Positions 1 through 7,534 of a stretch of 55,443 bases of DNA are shown piece after piece. This DNA comes from Prolixibacteraceae bacterium (GTDB lineage: Bacteria; Bacteroidota; Bacteroidia; Bacteroidales; Prolixibacteraceae), in contig JAFGGY010000157.1 in the NCBI GenBank assembly GCA_016930365.1, forward strand, positions 1 through 55,443, written 5' to 3'. How positions within the stretch are numbered: position 1 is the first letter of the stretch; every line of letters begins with the position of its first letter. The translations under genes were made by a program, and so were the position numbers. The notes under the pieces are model-generated. The model was not told the DNA's origin, searched no databases, and saw only the letters and a list, made by a program, of their open reading frames with translations.

Positions 1-2
1 AT

Positions 3-92
3 TTTAATATTTTTATGTTTATTGTGCGTTACATTGCTCCCCTGGCTATTGCATTGGTGTTGATGAACAGCGTGGGATTAATAAAATTTTAA
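3..92 (+). CDS. C-terminal fragment of a membrane protein, possibly an SNF-family sodium symporter
   Basis: An open frame enters from the left edge and stops with TAA at 90-92. The 29 visible residues are almost all hydrophobic (a run around FIVRYIAPLAIALVLMNS) and end in a short GLIKF tail, which fits a last transmembrane helix. An R-Y-I-A-P-type final helix followed by a short tail resembles sodium-dependent neurotransmitter-symporter (SNF) family proteins. With so little sequence that family guess is weak; the reading frame and membrane character are what can be seen. Confidence 0.4.
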   Translation, partial: FNIFMFIVRYIAPLAIALVLMNSVGLIKF

Positions 93-205
93 ATAGCAGG
101 TTTATCGGCTCAAACTGAGGGTTCGTAAAATAGTTTTCACTTTTTTTGGCAAAATATGGATTCTGTTTTATTATAATCTGAAATTAGCGATAAAAGCACT
201 TTTAG

Positions 206-1183
206 ATGAAGTTGAACCAATTCCTCGATGATTTATTGTATATGACCAAAGCGCAACGAAACGGCTCAGTTGTGCTTATTATTATCATGGTTTTGGTATT
301 GATATTTAGAATGTTGATTCCTGTAATATTTAAAGATCGTACAGATTATTCCCAAATTATGGCTCAGAATATGCGAATGATTGATAGTATTTATGGACAA
401 CAGAACTCAGCAAAGACAAGCAGAACTACAATAGATAAAGCCGAATTTTTTGTCTTCGATCCGAATACTATTACTGAAGATGGACTCAGAAAACTCGGTA
501 TTAGCGCAAAAACCACCAGAACATTCCTGAATTATCGTAAAAGTGGAGCCTTTTTTGGGCAGCCACAAGATATTTTAAGGGTTTATGGAATCGATAGTAC
601 GCTATATCGAAAGCTTAAGCCTTATATTCAAATAAGTCCACGGGAGAAATCAAAAACAGTTGTCCATTCCGATTATCCGAAATATGAATCCCGCAGTCCT
701 TCGGTGAAAAATAATAAGGCTATCTCGTACAATGAGAAAGAAAAAGCCTTCAGCCCGAAACCGGTTTCGCCTGTTGAAATTAATATGGCCGATTCGGCAC
801 TTCTAACTACCCTACCCGGTATAGGGCCGGTTTTTGCATCGCGGATATGTAAATTCCGAAATTACCTGGGTGGATTTCATTCTACCAGTCAATTGCTCGA
901 AGTATATAATTTTTCTGAAGAGACTTATCATTCAATAAAGCATTTATTATTAATCGATACGTCGTTGGTGAAAACAATAAACATAAACTTCTGCGATCTT
1001 AACGAACTAAAAAAACACCCTTACTGCACATACAAACAGGCTCGCGCAATTATCGATTACCGGGCTCATTCCGGAAGTTTACATTCTGTCGAACAGTTGC
1101 TGAACGATGAAGTGATCGACAGTGCCAGTTTTAAGAAAATTGCCCCATATTTAACCATTGATGTTGAACTTACGGCTCAATAG
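206..1183 (+). CDS. ComEA-like helix-hairpin-helix protein, membrane anchored
   Basis: A 325-residue protein with one transmembrane segment near residues 20-41 and a long outside part. Three helix-hairpin-helix units can be seen: about 75-145, 190-250 (with the hairpin LPGIGPVFASRI) and 255-320. Each has the ComEA-type order of an N/D-x-x-x-L start, a hairpin, and a lysine or arginine-rich helix. This family binds double-stranded DNA non-specifically and in competent bacteria takes part in DNA uptake. In Bacteroidota, anchored three-repeat versions are common and their role is not settled. The ATG at 206 leads straight into the membrane segment. rpsU follows about 100 bp downstream. Confidence 0.8.
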   Translation: MKLNQFLDDLLYMTKAQRNGSVVLIIIMVLVLIFRMLIPVIFKDRTDYSQIMAQNMRMIDSIYGQQNSAKTSRTTIDKAEFFVFDPNTITEDGLRKLGISAKTTRTFLNYRKSGAFFGQPQDILRVYGIDSTLYRKLKPYIQISPREKSKTVVHSDYPKYESRSPSVKNNKAISYNEKEKAFSPKPVSPVEINMADSALLTTLPGIGPVFASRICKFRNYLGGFHSTSQLLEVYNFSEETYHSIKHLLLIDTSLVKTININFCDLNELKKHPYCTYKQARAIIDYRAHSGSLHSVEQLLNDEVIDSASFKKIAPYLTIDVELTAQ

Positions 1184-1289
1184 AATAAAAGAACCGCAAA
1201 AAAGAATAAATAAATTTGAAAATATTCAAATCATTACTAAATTTGCGCTCCATTTTAAGAATTCAAACAACAAATTAACAATATTTATC

Positions 1290-1481
1290 ATGATTGTAGT
1301 TCCTGTTAAAGAAGGCGAAAATATTGAAAGAGCGCTAAAAAGATTTAAGCGTAAATTCGAAAAAACCGGAGTAATTAAAGAGTTGCGTGGCCGTCAGGCT
1401 TTCACAAAACCTTCGGTTGTTCGTCGTGCCGAAATTAAAAAGGCCATTTATATTGAGCAATTGCAGAGCAAGGAAGATTAA
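1290..1481 (+). CDS. rpsU: 30S ribosomal protein S21
   Basis: Codes for a 63-residue, very basic protein beginning MIVVPVKEGENIERALKRFK, the S21 signature, with length typical of Bacteroidota S21. S21 sits on the small-subunit platform near the anti-Shine-Dalgarno end of 16S rRNA. A longer frame open from 1158 overlaps the end of the upstream gene and adds an extension not seen in S21, so the ATG at 1290 is chosen. Loss of Shine-Dalgarno use in Bacteroidota has been linked to S21 and neighbours covering the 16S tail; that is family knowledge, not visible here. Confidence 0.95.
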   Translation: MIVVPVKEGENIERALKRFKRKFEKTGVIKELRGRQAFTKPSVVRRAEIKKAIYIEQLQSKED

Positions 1482-1486
1482 AAATT

Positions 1487-1544
1487 AGGGTTTTGCCAGA
1501 ACATAGTTTCATTGTGTTTTGTTTAAGATAAAACCCTGTTTTTT
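1487..1544 (+). terminator. Possible intrinsic terminator after rpsU
   Basis: An 8-bp perfect stem (1487-1494 AGGGTTTT with 1530-1537 AAAACCCT) with a long loop is followed by G and six T. It lies between rpsU and the xerC-like gene. The 35-base loop makes it weaker than a classic terminator. Confidence 0.4.
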
Positions 1545-1548
1545 CGAG

Positions 1549-2430
1549 ATGCTACTGCTTGACGATTACATAAAATATTTGCAATACGAAAAACGCTGTT
1601 CGAAGCATACGTATGTAGCATATAAAAATGACCTCGATCAATTTATTCAATTTATGAATGATTCGATCGGGGATTTTGATATTAAAAAAGTATCGTCAAA
1701 AGATATCCGGCGTTGGATAATGTCAATGATGGATCACGGCATGAATGCCCGGTCGGTTGCCCGAAAAATATCAACGCTGAAATCGTTCTATAAATACCTG
1801 ATGCGTGAAGGTGAAATCGAACAAAACCCCGCACAACTTGTTAATTCGCCCAAGCAAGCCAAAAAGCTGCCAACTTATGTGCGCGAAGAAAATTTAAATC
1901 AACTGCTCGATTTAGGTTTGTTTTCTGCCGATTTTGAGGGATGCAGAGATAAACTTATTATTGCTTTATTATATGGTACTGGTGTTCGCCTGTCCGAATT
2001 GAAAAATATTACCGAGTCGAGCATCGATATTGCGAGCTTTACAGTTAAAGTTATCGGTAAGCGCCAAAAGGAGCGCATCATACCGTTTCCCAAAGAGATT
2101 AAAGTTTTTTTAGAAGATTATTTGGCAAGAAGAGCCGAGATAGGTGGAAATACTAATTTTCTTTTCTTAACTTCCAAGGGAGAACAAGTTTACGATAAGT
2201 TAATATATCGGGTTGTTAAAAAGCATTTATCGATGGTAACTACAGTTCGAAAAAAAAGTCCACATGTGTTGCGCCACAGTTTTGCTACACATTTATTGAA
2301 CAACGGTGCCGACCTGAATGCAGTGAAGGAACTTCTGGGGCATGCTAATTTGTCCGCCACTCAGATTTATACGCATACAACGTTTGAACAATTGAAGAAA
2401 GTTTATAACCAGGCTCACCCAAGGAGCTAA
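1549..2430 (+). CDS. xerC: Tyrosine recombinase, XerC/XerD-like
   Basis: A 293-residue site-specific recombinase. The N-terminal SAM-like DNA-binding domain (about 1-90) is followed by the catalytic domain. The tyrosine-recombinase residues are visible: R147 in TGVRLSEL, a lysine in VIGKRQKERIIP, H-x-x-R in HVLRHSFATHLL, a histidine in LLGHANLSATQIYTH and the nucleophile near Y274. Xer proteins resolve chromosome dimers at dif together with FtsK. An in-frame TTG 30 bases upstream is possible, but the ATG at 1549 gives the usual Xer start. Genomic setting (rpsU-xerC-hpf, same strand) suits a housekeeping Xer rather than a phage integrase. XerC and XerD cannot be separated with certainty from sequence alone. 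Confidence 0.85.
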   Translation: MLLLDDYIKYLQYEKRCSKHTYVAYKNDLDQFIQFMNDSIGDFDIKKVSSKDIRRWIMSMMDHGMNARSVARKISTLKSFYKYLMREGEIEQNPAQLVNSPKQAKKLPTYVREENLNQLLDLGLFSADFEGCRDKLIIALLYGTGVRLSELKNITESSIDIASFTVKVIGKRQKERIIPFPKEIKVFLEDYLARRAEIGGNTNFLFLTSKGEQVYDKLIYRVVKKHLSMVTTVRKKSPHVLRHSFATHLLNNGADLNAVKELLGHANLSATQIYTHTTFEQLKKVYNQAHPRS

Positions 2431-2439
2431 AAAGGAGGA
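2431..2439 (+). promoter_or_regulatory. Strong Shine-Dalgarno site before hpf
   Basis: AAAGGAGGA lies 6-7 bases before the hpf ATG. Most genes in the window have no such site, as is usual for Bacteroidota, so this one may reflect unusual translational control. Confidence 0.6.
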
Positions 2440-2445
2440 ACGACC

Positions 2446-2748
2446 ATGAACATTAAAATTAATGATGTGCATTTCACAGCTGATCAGAAGCTGGTTGAAT
2501 TTTTAAACAAAAAAGTGAGTAAGCTTGACACCTTTTTCGATGGTATCATCAGTGCCGAAGTTATTTTGAAGGTAATTAAGCCCGAAACAGCAAAGAATAA
2601 AGAAGTGGAGCTTAAATTATCGATACCCGCTAATGATTATCTTTTTACTAAAAAACAGGCCGACAGTTTCGAAGAAGCTACAACACTTGCAATCGATGCA
2701 ATGAAAAAGCAGTTGACAAAATTCAAGGAAAAGCTCAAAGAGAAATAA
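2446..2748 (+). CDS. hpf: Ribosome hibernation promoting factor (HPF/YfiA family), short form
   Basis: A 100-residue protein with the beta-alpha-beta-beta-beta-alpha layout of the S30AE/HPF domain and no C-terminal dimerisation extension, so it is a short form. It begins MNIKINDVHFTADQKLVEFL and has the basic C-terminal helix (KKQLTKFKEKLKEK) seen in the family. Short HPF binds the decoding and tRNA sites of the 30S subunit in slow growth and keeps ribosomes inactive. It starts only 15 bases after the recombinase gene and may share its transcript. A hairpin with a T run lies about 55 bases past its stop. Confidence 0.9.
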   Translation: MNIKINDVHFTADQKLVEFLNKKVSKLDTFFDGIISAEVILKVIKPETAKNKEVELKLSIPANDYLFTKKQADSFEEATTLAIDAMKKQLTKFKEKLKEK

Positions 2749-2768
2749 TAAATAAAAAAAGACTATTT

Positions 2769-2801
2769 TTTGTGTATTATTTAAAAATATTTATACATTT
2801 G
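2769..2801 (+). promoter_or_regulatory. Bacteroidota-type promoter
   Basis: TTTG (2769-2772) and TACATTTG (2794-2801) match the -33 TTTG and -7 TAnnTTTG elements of the Bacteroidota primary sigma factor, with 21 bases between. It is placed to drive the tRNA-Tyr/tRNA-Thr/tuf unit. The hairpin directly after it would be transcribed as part of the leader. Confidence 0.55.
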
Positions 2802-2847
2802 CAAACCCTTTTCAGAGGCAAAAATAACTGTGAAGGGTTTGTTTTTT
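2802..2847 (+). terminator. Hairpin with T run (hpf terminator or leader attenuator)
   Basis: CAAACCCTT (2802-2810) pairs perfectly with AAGGGTTTG (2833-2841), followed by six T. It can end the hpf transcript. It also sits where the promoter at 2769-2801 would start transcription, so it could act on the tRNA-tuf leader. Confidence 0.6.
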
Positions 2848-2872
2848 GAGCCTATTACTACAATGATATTCA

Positions 2873-2900
2873 GGACGGTTTTGGTGCAACAAAATCGTCC
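2873..2900 (+). other. Stem-loop in the leader of the tRNA-Tyr unit
   Basis: GGACGGTTTT (2873-2882) pairs with AAAATCGTCC (2891-2900), with one G-T pair and an eight-base loop, about 45 bases before tRNA-Tyr. There is no T run, so it is not a terminator. Its role is unknown; it may guide 5' processing of the tRNA. Confidence 0.5.
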
Positions 2901-2944
2901 GTGTACTGTAGAAAAGACTGATAGTCGTTCAATAAAAATTAAAA

Positions 2945-3026
2945 GGGAAGATACCGAAGCGGTCAAACGGGGCAGACTGTAAATCTGTTGGCTCAGCCTT
3001 CGTAGGTTCGAATCCTGCTCTTCCCA
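2945..3026 (+). tRNA. tRNA-Tyr (GTA)
   Basis: An 82-nt class II tRNA. The acceptor arm GGGAAGA pairs with TCTTCCC, the anticodon loop is CTGTAAA (anticodon GTA), and there is a long variable arm and a GGTTCGAATCC-type T-arm. The 3' CCA is not encoded. It is the first gene of the tRNA-tuf cluster. Confidence 0.95.
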
Positions 3027-3048
3027 CGCAAAAAAAGCAAGTAGTATT

Positions 3049-3065
3049 TAGCGGGTAGCTTTCCC
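3049..3065 (+). other. Short hairpin between tRNA-Tyr and tRNA-Thr
   Basis: GCGGG (3049-3053) pairs with CCCGC (3061-3065) in the 46-base spacer. It is probably only a spacer hairpin that helps keep the two tRNAs apart for processing. Confidence 0.35.
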
Positions 3066-3072
3066 GCACCTT

Positions 3073-3144
3073 GCCGATGTAGCTCAGGGGTAGAGCGCTT
3101 CCTTGGTAAGGAAGAGGTCACGAGTTCAATTCTCGTCATCGGCT
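3073..3144 (+). tRNA. tRNA-Thr (GGT)
   Basis: A 72-nt tRNA. The acceptor GCCGATG pairs with CATCGGC, the D-arm is AGCTCAGGGGTAGAGC-like, and the anticodon stem CTTCC/GGAAG holds the loop TTGGTAA (anticodon GGT). The T-arm has a TTCAATT loop and CCA is not encoded. It lies 70 bases before tuf. Confidence 0.95.
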
Positions 3145-3214
3145 CAGAAAGTTAGAGATTGATAAATAAAACAAGATAATAAAAATTAGTTAACGTTATC
3201 TAATATCTTAAGTT

Positions 3215-4402
3215 ATGGCTAAAGAAAAATTTAATAGGGATAAAGACCATGTCAACATTGGTACTATTGGCCACGTTGACCATGGTAAAACCACCCTTAC
3301 AGCTGCTATTACAATGGTATTAGCAAAAAAAGGTTTATCAGAAATTAAAGCGTTTGATTCAATTGATAATGCTCCTGAAGAAAAAGAACGGGGTATTACA
3401 ATTAACACCGCACACGTTGAGTATCAAACAGAGACACGTCACTACGCACACGTTGACTGTCCGGGACACGCCGACTATGTTAAAAACATGGTAACTGGTG
3501 CTGCCCAGATGGACGGTGCAATTTTGGTATGTGCTGCTACCGACGGTCCGATGCCTCAAACTCGTGAGCATATTCTGTTAGCCCGTCAGGTAAACGTACC
3601 TAAGATTGTTGTTTTCATGAACAAAGTCGATATGGTTGACGATCCTGAATTGCTGGAACTCGTTGAAATGGAATTGCGTGAATTGTTAGACTTCTACAAA
3701 TACGAAGGCGACGATACACCTGTAATTCAAGGTTCTGCTCTTGGAGCTTTGAACGGCGAAGAAAAATGGGAAGAAAAAGTAATGGAACTGATGGATGCAT
3801 GCGACAGCTGGATTCCACTACCTCCACGTGATGTTGATAAACCATTCCTGATGCCTGTTGAAGACGTATTCTCGATTACTGGTCGTGGTACTGTAGCTAC
3901 AGGTCGTATCGAAACTGGTGTTGTTCATACTGGCGACGAATTGCAGTTGATTGGTTTAGGTGCTGAAGGTCGTAAAACTGTATGTACCGGTGTAGAAATG
4001 TTCCGTAAAATTTTGGATGATGGACAAGCTGGTGACAACGTAGGTTTGTTGCTTCGTGGTGTTGACAAAAAAGAGATCAAACGTGGTCAAATTTTGTGTA
4101 AGCCCGGAACCATTACACCTCATACTAAAATCAAGGCAGAGGTTTACGTATTGAAAAAAGAAGAAGGTGGACGTCACACTCCATTCCACAACAAATATCG
4201 TCCTCAATTCTATATTCGTACGCTTGACGTAACAGGTGAGATTACACTTCCTGAAGGACGCGAAATGGTAATGCCAGGCGATAACGTAACCATTACTGTA
4301 GAGCTTATCTACCCTGTAGCAGTTAACGTAGGTCTTCAGTTCGCTATCCGCGAAGGTGGACGTACCGTTGGCGCAGGTCAGGTAACCGAAATTTTAGAAT
4401 AA
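3215..4402 (+). CDS. tuf: Elongation factor Tu
   Basis: A 395-residue GTPase that brings aminoacyl-tRNA to the ribosome. The G1 loop GHVDHGKT is at residues 18-25, switch I contains [11 protein letters not shown], and the switch II G3 motif is [13 protein letters not shown] follows, then the two beta-barrel domains ([18 protein letters not shown] and the C-terminal [15 protein letters not shown]). Length and all motifs are normal. It lies between tRNA-Thr and secE, and 20 bases past its stop there is a strong hairpin followed by the tRNA-shaped element discussed in the findings. Confidence 0.99.
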   Translation: MAKEKFNRDKDHVNIGTIGHVDHGKTTLTAAITMVLAKKGLSEIKAFDSIDNAPEEKERGITINTAHVEYQTETRHYAHVDCPGHADYVKNMVTGAAQMDGAILVCAATDGPMPQTREHILLARQVNVPKIVVFMNKVDMVDDPELLELVEMELRELLDFYKYEGDDTPVIQGSALGALNGEEKWEEKVMELMDACDSWIPLPPRDVDKPFLMPVEDVFSITGRGTVATGRIETGVVHTGDELQLIGLGAEGRKTVCTGVEMFRKILDDGQAGDNVGLLLRGVDKKEIKRGQILCKPGTITPHTKIKAEVYVLKKEEGGRHTPFHNKYRPQFYIRTLDVTGEITLPEGREMVMPGDNVTITVELIYPVAVNVGLQFAIREGGRTVGAGQVTEILE

Positions 4403-4422
4403 TATCATTCTAAATATAAAGC

Positions 4423-4453
4423 ACAGTCTCATCCTTTTTAAGGGTGAGACTGT
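4423..4453 (+). terminator. Hairpin after tuf
   Basis: ACAGTCTCA (4423-4431) pairs perfectly with TGAGACTGT (4445-4453), with more pairs inside (CCTT with AAGG). It is followed by only a few T, so termination may be partial. That would let some transcription continue into secE and nusG. Confidence 0.55.
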
Positions 4454-4457
4454 ATTT

Positions 4458-4509
4458 GCGGATGAACTCAAAGTGGGAGAACCAGTAAGTTCGACTCTTA
4501 CCATCCGCA
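4458..4509 (+). ncRNA. tRNA-like element lacking an anticodon arm
   Basis: A 52-nt element with a perfect 7-bp acceptor (GCGGATG 4458-4464 with CATCCGC 4502-4508) and an A in the discriminator place. A 3-bp D-arm (CTC-AAAGTGG-GAG) follows, including the conserved GG of the D-loop. The T-arm is perfect (GTAAG-TTCGACT-CTTAC, canonical T-loop). Only AACCA joins the D- and T-arms where an anticodon arm and variable loop should be. It occupies the place where I expect tRNA-Trp in related genomes. Perfect acceptor and T-arms argue against a decaying pseudogene. It cannot decode. It could be an RNase P/RNase Z processing mark or bind EF-Tu, which contacts exactly these two arms. Confidence 0.6.
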
Positions 4510-4546
4510 CAACTATTTAAGTTGCCATTTAAAAAATTAAAGAACA

Positions 4547-4738
4547 ATGAAAGTTGGCACATACGTAAAAGAATCTTATAACGAGTTGGTACATAAGGTA
4601 ACCTGGCCAACCTGGAGAGAATTACAAAGTAGCGCAATAGTAGTAATGGTTGCTTCCATAATAATCGCACTGGTTATTTTCCTGATCGATACAGTATTTG
4701 AAAACGTGATGGAATTTGTGTACAGTCTATTTTATTAA
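4547..4738 (+). CDS. secE: Preprotein translocase subunit SecE
   Basis: A 63-residue protein with the SecE core: an amphipathic start with YNELVHKVTWPTWRELQ and one transmembrane helix at about 30-52. This is the minimal single-helix SecE found outside enterobacteria. It clamps the two halves of SecY in the protein-export channel. It precedes nusG by 15 bases, the normal bacterial order. Confidence 0.95.
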   Translation: MKVGTYVKESYNELVHKVTWPTWRELQSSAIVVMVASIIIALVIFLIDTVFENVMEFVYSLFY

Positions 4739-4753
4739 TAACCGGAGGTCAAA

Positions 4754-5302
4754 ATGAGCGATATCCAAAGAAAATGGTATGTCCTACGCACGATAGGGGG
4801 AAAAGAAAAGAAAGCGAAGGAATATATCGAAGGCGAAATTGCATCTGCTGGTCTCCAGGACTATGTTTCGCAGGTTTTAATACCTACGGAAAAAGTCTAT
4901 CAAATACGCAATGGTAAGAAAATCAGCAAGGAGCGAAATTTTTTCCCCGGTTACTTGTTGGTAGAAGCTGCGTTGGTTGGTGAAGTTCCTCATATTCTCA
5001 GAAATGTTACGAATGTGATTGGTTTCTTAAGTGATGTTAAGGGCGGAGATCCCGTTCCGATGCGTCAAAGCGAAGTAAACCGCATATTAGGGAAAGTGGA
5101 TGAATTAACCGAAAACGAAGAAGAAATTACCGTACCCTACGTGGTAGGAGAAACAATTAAAGTGATCGATGGACCATTCAATGGATTCAACGGCGTTATC
5201 GAAGAAGTTAACGACGAAAAGAAAAAGTTGAAAGTAATGGTTAAAATATTCGGTCGTAAAACACCTTTGGAGCTTGGATTTATGCAAGTCGAGAAGGAGT
5301 AA
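4754..5302 (+). CDS. nusG: Transcription termination/antitermination factor NusG
   Basis: A 182-residue protein with an N-terminal NGN domain ([19 protein letters not shown] to about residue 115) and a C-terminal KOW domain ([20 protein letters not shown]). NusG binds the RNA polymerase clamp and links it to Rho or the ribosome. A Shine-Dalgarno-like GGAGG lies about 9 bases ahead of the ATG. It follows secE and precedes rplK, the conserved arrangement. Confidence 0.97.
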   Translation: MSDIQRKWYVLRTIGGKEKKAKEYIEGEIASAGLQDYVSQVLIPTEKVYQIRNGKKISKERNFFPGYLLVEAALVGEVPHILRNVTNVIGFLSDVKGGDPVPMRQSEVNRILGKVDELTENEEEITVPYVVGETIKVIDGPFNGFNGVIEEVNDEKKKLKVMVKIFGRKTPLELGFMQVEKE

Positions 5303-5322
5303 AAACAAATCAATATTTTGTT

Positions 5323-5763
5323 ATGGCTAAAGAAGTTGCTGGAATTATCAAACTCCAAATTAAGGGTGGCGCGGCAAACCCGTCACCACCGGTTGGGCCA
5401 GCATTGGGTGCCAAAGGGGTAAACATCATGCAGTTCTGTAAGCAGTTCAATGGACGAACTCAGGATCAGGCAGGTAAAGTACTACCTGTTATCATTACAG
5501 TATTTGCTGATAAGTCGTTTGATTTCATCATTAAACAACCCCCTGTGGCTGTACAAGTTCTTGAAGCAGCAAAAGTGAAGAGTGGTTCTGCTGAGCCTCA
5601 TGTTAAAAAAGTAGCTTCCATAACATGGGATCAGGTGCGGACAATTGGCGAGAGCAAAATGGCCGACTTGAACTGTTTCACTATTGAATCTGCAATGAGA
5701 ATGGTTGCTGGTACTGCCCGAAGTATGGGGATTACTATTAAAGGTGATTCTCCATTTAATTGA
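5323..5763 (+). CDS. rplK: 50S ribosomal protein L11
   Basis: A 146-residue protein with the N-terminal proline-rich motif [20 protein letters not shown] and the C-terminal rRNA-binding domain ending in a [12 protein letters not shown] tail. L11 forms the GTPase-associated centre with 23S rRNA and is the thiostrepton and RelA-sensing site. It starts 20 bases after nusG. Confidence 0.98.
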   Translation: MAKEVAGIIKLQIKGGAANPSPPVGPALGAKGVNIMQFCKQFNGRTQDQAGKVLPVIITVFADKSFDFIIKQPPVAVQVLEAAKVKSGSAEPHVKKVASITWDQVRTIGESKMADLNCFTIESAMRMVAGTARSMGITIKGDSPFN

Positions 5764-5783
5764 ACATTTAACAATTGTTAATA

Positions 5784-6479
5784 ATGGCTAGAATTACTAA
5801 GAATAAAAAACTTGCTTTAGAAAAGCTTGAAAAGGGAAAAGCATACACCCTCGAAGAGGCTTCTAAACTCGTGAAAGAGGTTTCTTCCACGAAATTTGAT
5901 GCCTCAGTCGATATCGACATTCGTTTAGGTGTTGATCCTCGTAAAGCAAACCAAATGGTTCGTGGGGTTGTAACCCTGCCAAATGGTACTGGCAAAGAAG
6001 TAAAAGTTCTGGCTTTGGTAACTCCTGATAAAGAACAGGAAGCTAAAGATGCCGGTGCTGATTTTGTTGGCCTGGACGAATACCTCGAGAAAATTAAAGG
6101 CGGATGGACAGATGTTGATGTAATTATCACTATGCCTCCGGTAATGGGTAAATTAGGCCCATTAGGTAGAATTCTCGGTCCTCGTGGTTTAATGCCGAAC
6201 CCCAAAAGCGGCACTGTAACCATGGAGGTTGGTAATGCTGTTAAGGAAATAAAGCAAGGTAAGATTGATTTTAAAGTTGATAAATACGGAATAGTCCACA
6301 CTTCAATCGGTAAAGTATCGTTTACTCCCGAAAAGATTATGGAAAATGCCCGTGAGTTTATCAATACGATTCTAAAATTGAAGCCTACGGCTGCTAAAGG
6401 TACTTACATGAAAAGCATTTCATTGTCGAGTACAATGAGCCCGGGTGTTCATATTGACCCAAAATCTGTACAGGAGTAA
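5784..6479 (+). CDS. rplA: 50S ribosomal protein L1
   Basis: A 231-residue protein beginning [18 protein letters not shown], with the L1 signatures [14 protein letters not shown] and [20 protein letters not shown]1 shapes the stalk at the E site. An upstream in-frame TTG at 5775 would add three residues; the ATG at 5784 matches the family. In many bacteria L1 represses its own L11-L1 message. No clear L1-binding mimic was identified by eye. Confidence 0.97.
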   Translation: MARITKNKKLALEKLEKGKAYTLEEASKLVKEVSSTKFDASVDIDIRLGVDPRKANQMVRGVVTLPNGTGKEVKVLALVTPDKEQEAKDAGADFVGLDEYLEKIKGGWTDVDVIITMPPVMGKLGPLGRILGPRGLMPNPKSGTVTMEVGNAVKEIKQGKIDFKVDKYGIVHTSIGKVSFTPEKIMENAREFINTILKLKPTAAKGTYMKSISLSSTMSPGVHIDPKSVQE

Positions 6480-6489
6480 AAATTGAATT

Positions 6490-7017
6490 ATGAAGAGATC
6501 TGAAAAACAAGCTATCATCGATAACCTGATACAGGAAATCAATTCATACAATCATTTTTACCTTACAGATATCGCTGAATTGGATGCAGAAAAAACCAGT
6601 TCGTTACGACGCATCTGTTTCCAAAAGGAAGTAAAACTGATTGTAGTTAAGAATACGCTCTTAAAAAGAGCTCTCGAAGGTTCTGAAAAGAATACAGAAG
6701 AGCTTTTTGACGCACTGAAGGGTAACACAGCTTTGATGTTCTGTAATACAGGAAATGTTCCTGCAAAACTCATTCAAGAGTTTCGTAAGAAGAACGCAAA
6801 ACTGGAAAAACCGGTTCTTAAGGCGGCTTATGTTGAGGAGTCTGTTTATATAGGCGAAAACAACCTGGAAATGCTTTCCAACATCAAGTCGAAAGAAGAA
6901 CTCATTGGAGATGTGATTTCACTCCTTCAATCACCGGCAAAAAATGTTATTTCCGCGCTGCAAAGTGGCGGTCAGACCATTACCGGTATATTAAAAACAT
7001 TATCAGAGAAAGAGTAA
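6490..7017 (+). CDS. rplJ: 50S ribosomal protein L10
   Basis: A 175-residue protein, MKRSEKQAIIDNLIQEI at the start, with the RNA-binding N-terminal domain and the C-terminal helix (near 150-172) that carries L7/L12 dimers. The start is 10 bases after rplA. L10 with L12 often represses its own message through a leader structure; the 10-base gap here leaves no room for one, so such a site would have to lie inside rplA. Confidence 0.97.
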   Translation: MKRSEKQAIIDNLIQEINSYNHFYLTDIAELDAEKTSSLRRICFQKEVKLIVVKNTLLKRALEGSEKNTEELFDALKGNTALMFCNTGNVPAKLIQEFRKKNAKLEKPVLKAAYVEESVYIGENNLEMLSNIKSKEELIGDVISLLQSPAKNVISALQSGGQTITGILKTLSEKE

Positions 7018-7050
7018 TAAATTATTTATAACATTTTAATCGAAGTTAAA

Positions 7051-7428
7051 ATGGCAGATTTAAAGAAACTTGCAGAAGAATTAGTTAACCTTACTGTAAA
7101 AGAAGTAAACGAACTAGCTGAAATATTGAAAGAAGAATATGGTATTGAACCCGCAGCTGCTGCCGTAGCTGTAGCTGGTCCTGCTGCTGGTGGCGAAGAC
7201 GCTGCCGAAGAAGCTCAAACCGAGTTCGATGTCATCCTGAAATCAGCTGGTGCATCAAAACTGGCTGTAGTGAAGCTGGTTAAAGAGTTAACAGGCCTTG
7301 GCCTTAAAGAAGCTAAAGAAGTAGTTGATGGCGCTCCAAAAGCAGTCAAAGAAAAAGTTTCGAAAGAAGAAGCTGAAGCTCTGAAACAGCAATTAACTGA
7401 AGCCGGAGCCGAAGTTGAACTTAAATAA
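7051..7428 (+). CDS. rplL: 50S ribosomal protein L7/L12
   Basis: A 125-residue acidic protein with the three L7/L12 parts: an N-terminal dimerisation helix pair (1-35), an alanine-rich flexible hinge (about 36-56) and the C-terminal domain with [20 protein letters not shown] and [14 protein letters not shown]. It recruits translation GTPases. The gene is followed by the attenuator hairpin that separates it from rpoB. Confidence 0.98.
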   Translation: MADLKKLAEELVNLTVKEVNELAEILKEEYGIEPAAAAVAVAGPAAGGEDAAEEAQTEFDVILKSAGASKLAVVKLVKELTGLGLKEAKEVVDGAPKAVKEKVSKEEAEALKQQLTEAGAEVELK

Positions 7429-7459
7429 GGTCTTTAAACCCATATAAAAGGGTTACAAT

Positions 7460-7497
7460 GGTTTAGTCCCGACGAACGTCGGGATTAAGCCTTTTTG
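7460..7497 (+). terminator. Attenuator hairpin between rplL and rpoB
   Basis: A long stem: TCCCGAC (7467-7473) with GTCGGGA (7478-7484), extended outward by GGTTTA/TAAGCC-type pairs to 7460-7491, then five T. This is a good intrinsic terminator inside the ribosomal protein/RNA polymerase operon. It would lower rpoBC output relative to rplL by partial termination, as is known at this place in other bacteria. Confidence 0.8.
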
Positions 7498-7534
7498 TGT
7501 TTTATGTTTTAAGTTCAATAAATAAATCATATAA

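Noticed and set aside
1549-2430. Recombinase as a phage or mobile-element integrase
   Set aside because: It lies between rpsU and hpf, has normal Xer size and no att-like repeats or mobile genes around it.
5768-6364. 198-residue open frame antisense to rplA
   Set aside because: rplA is certain on the + strand; the antisense frame is a by-product of codon bias with no recognisable domain.
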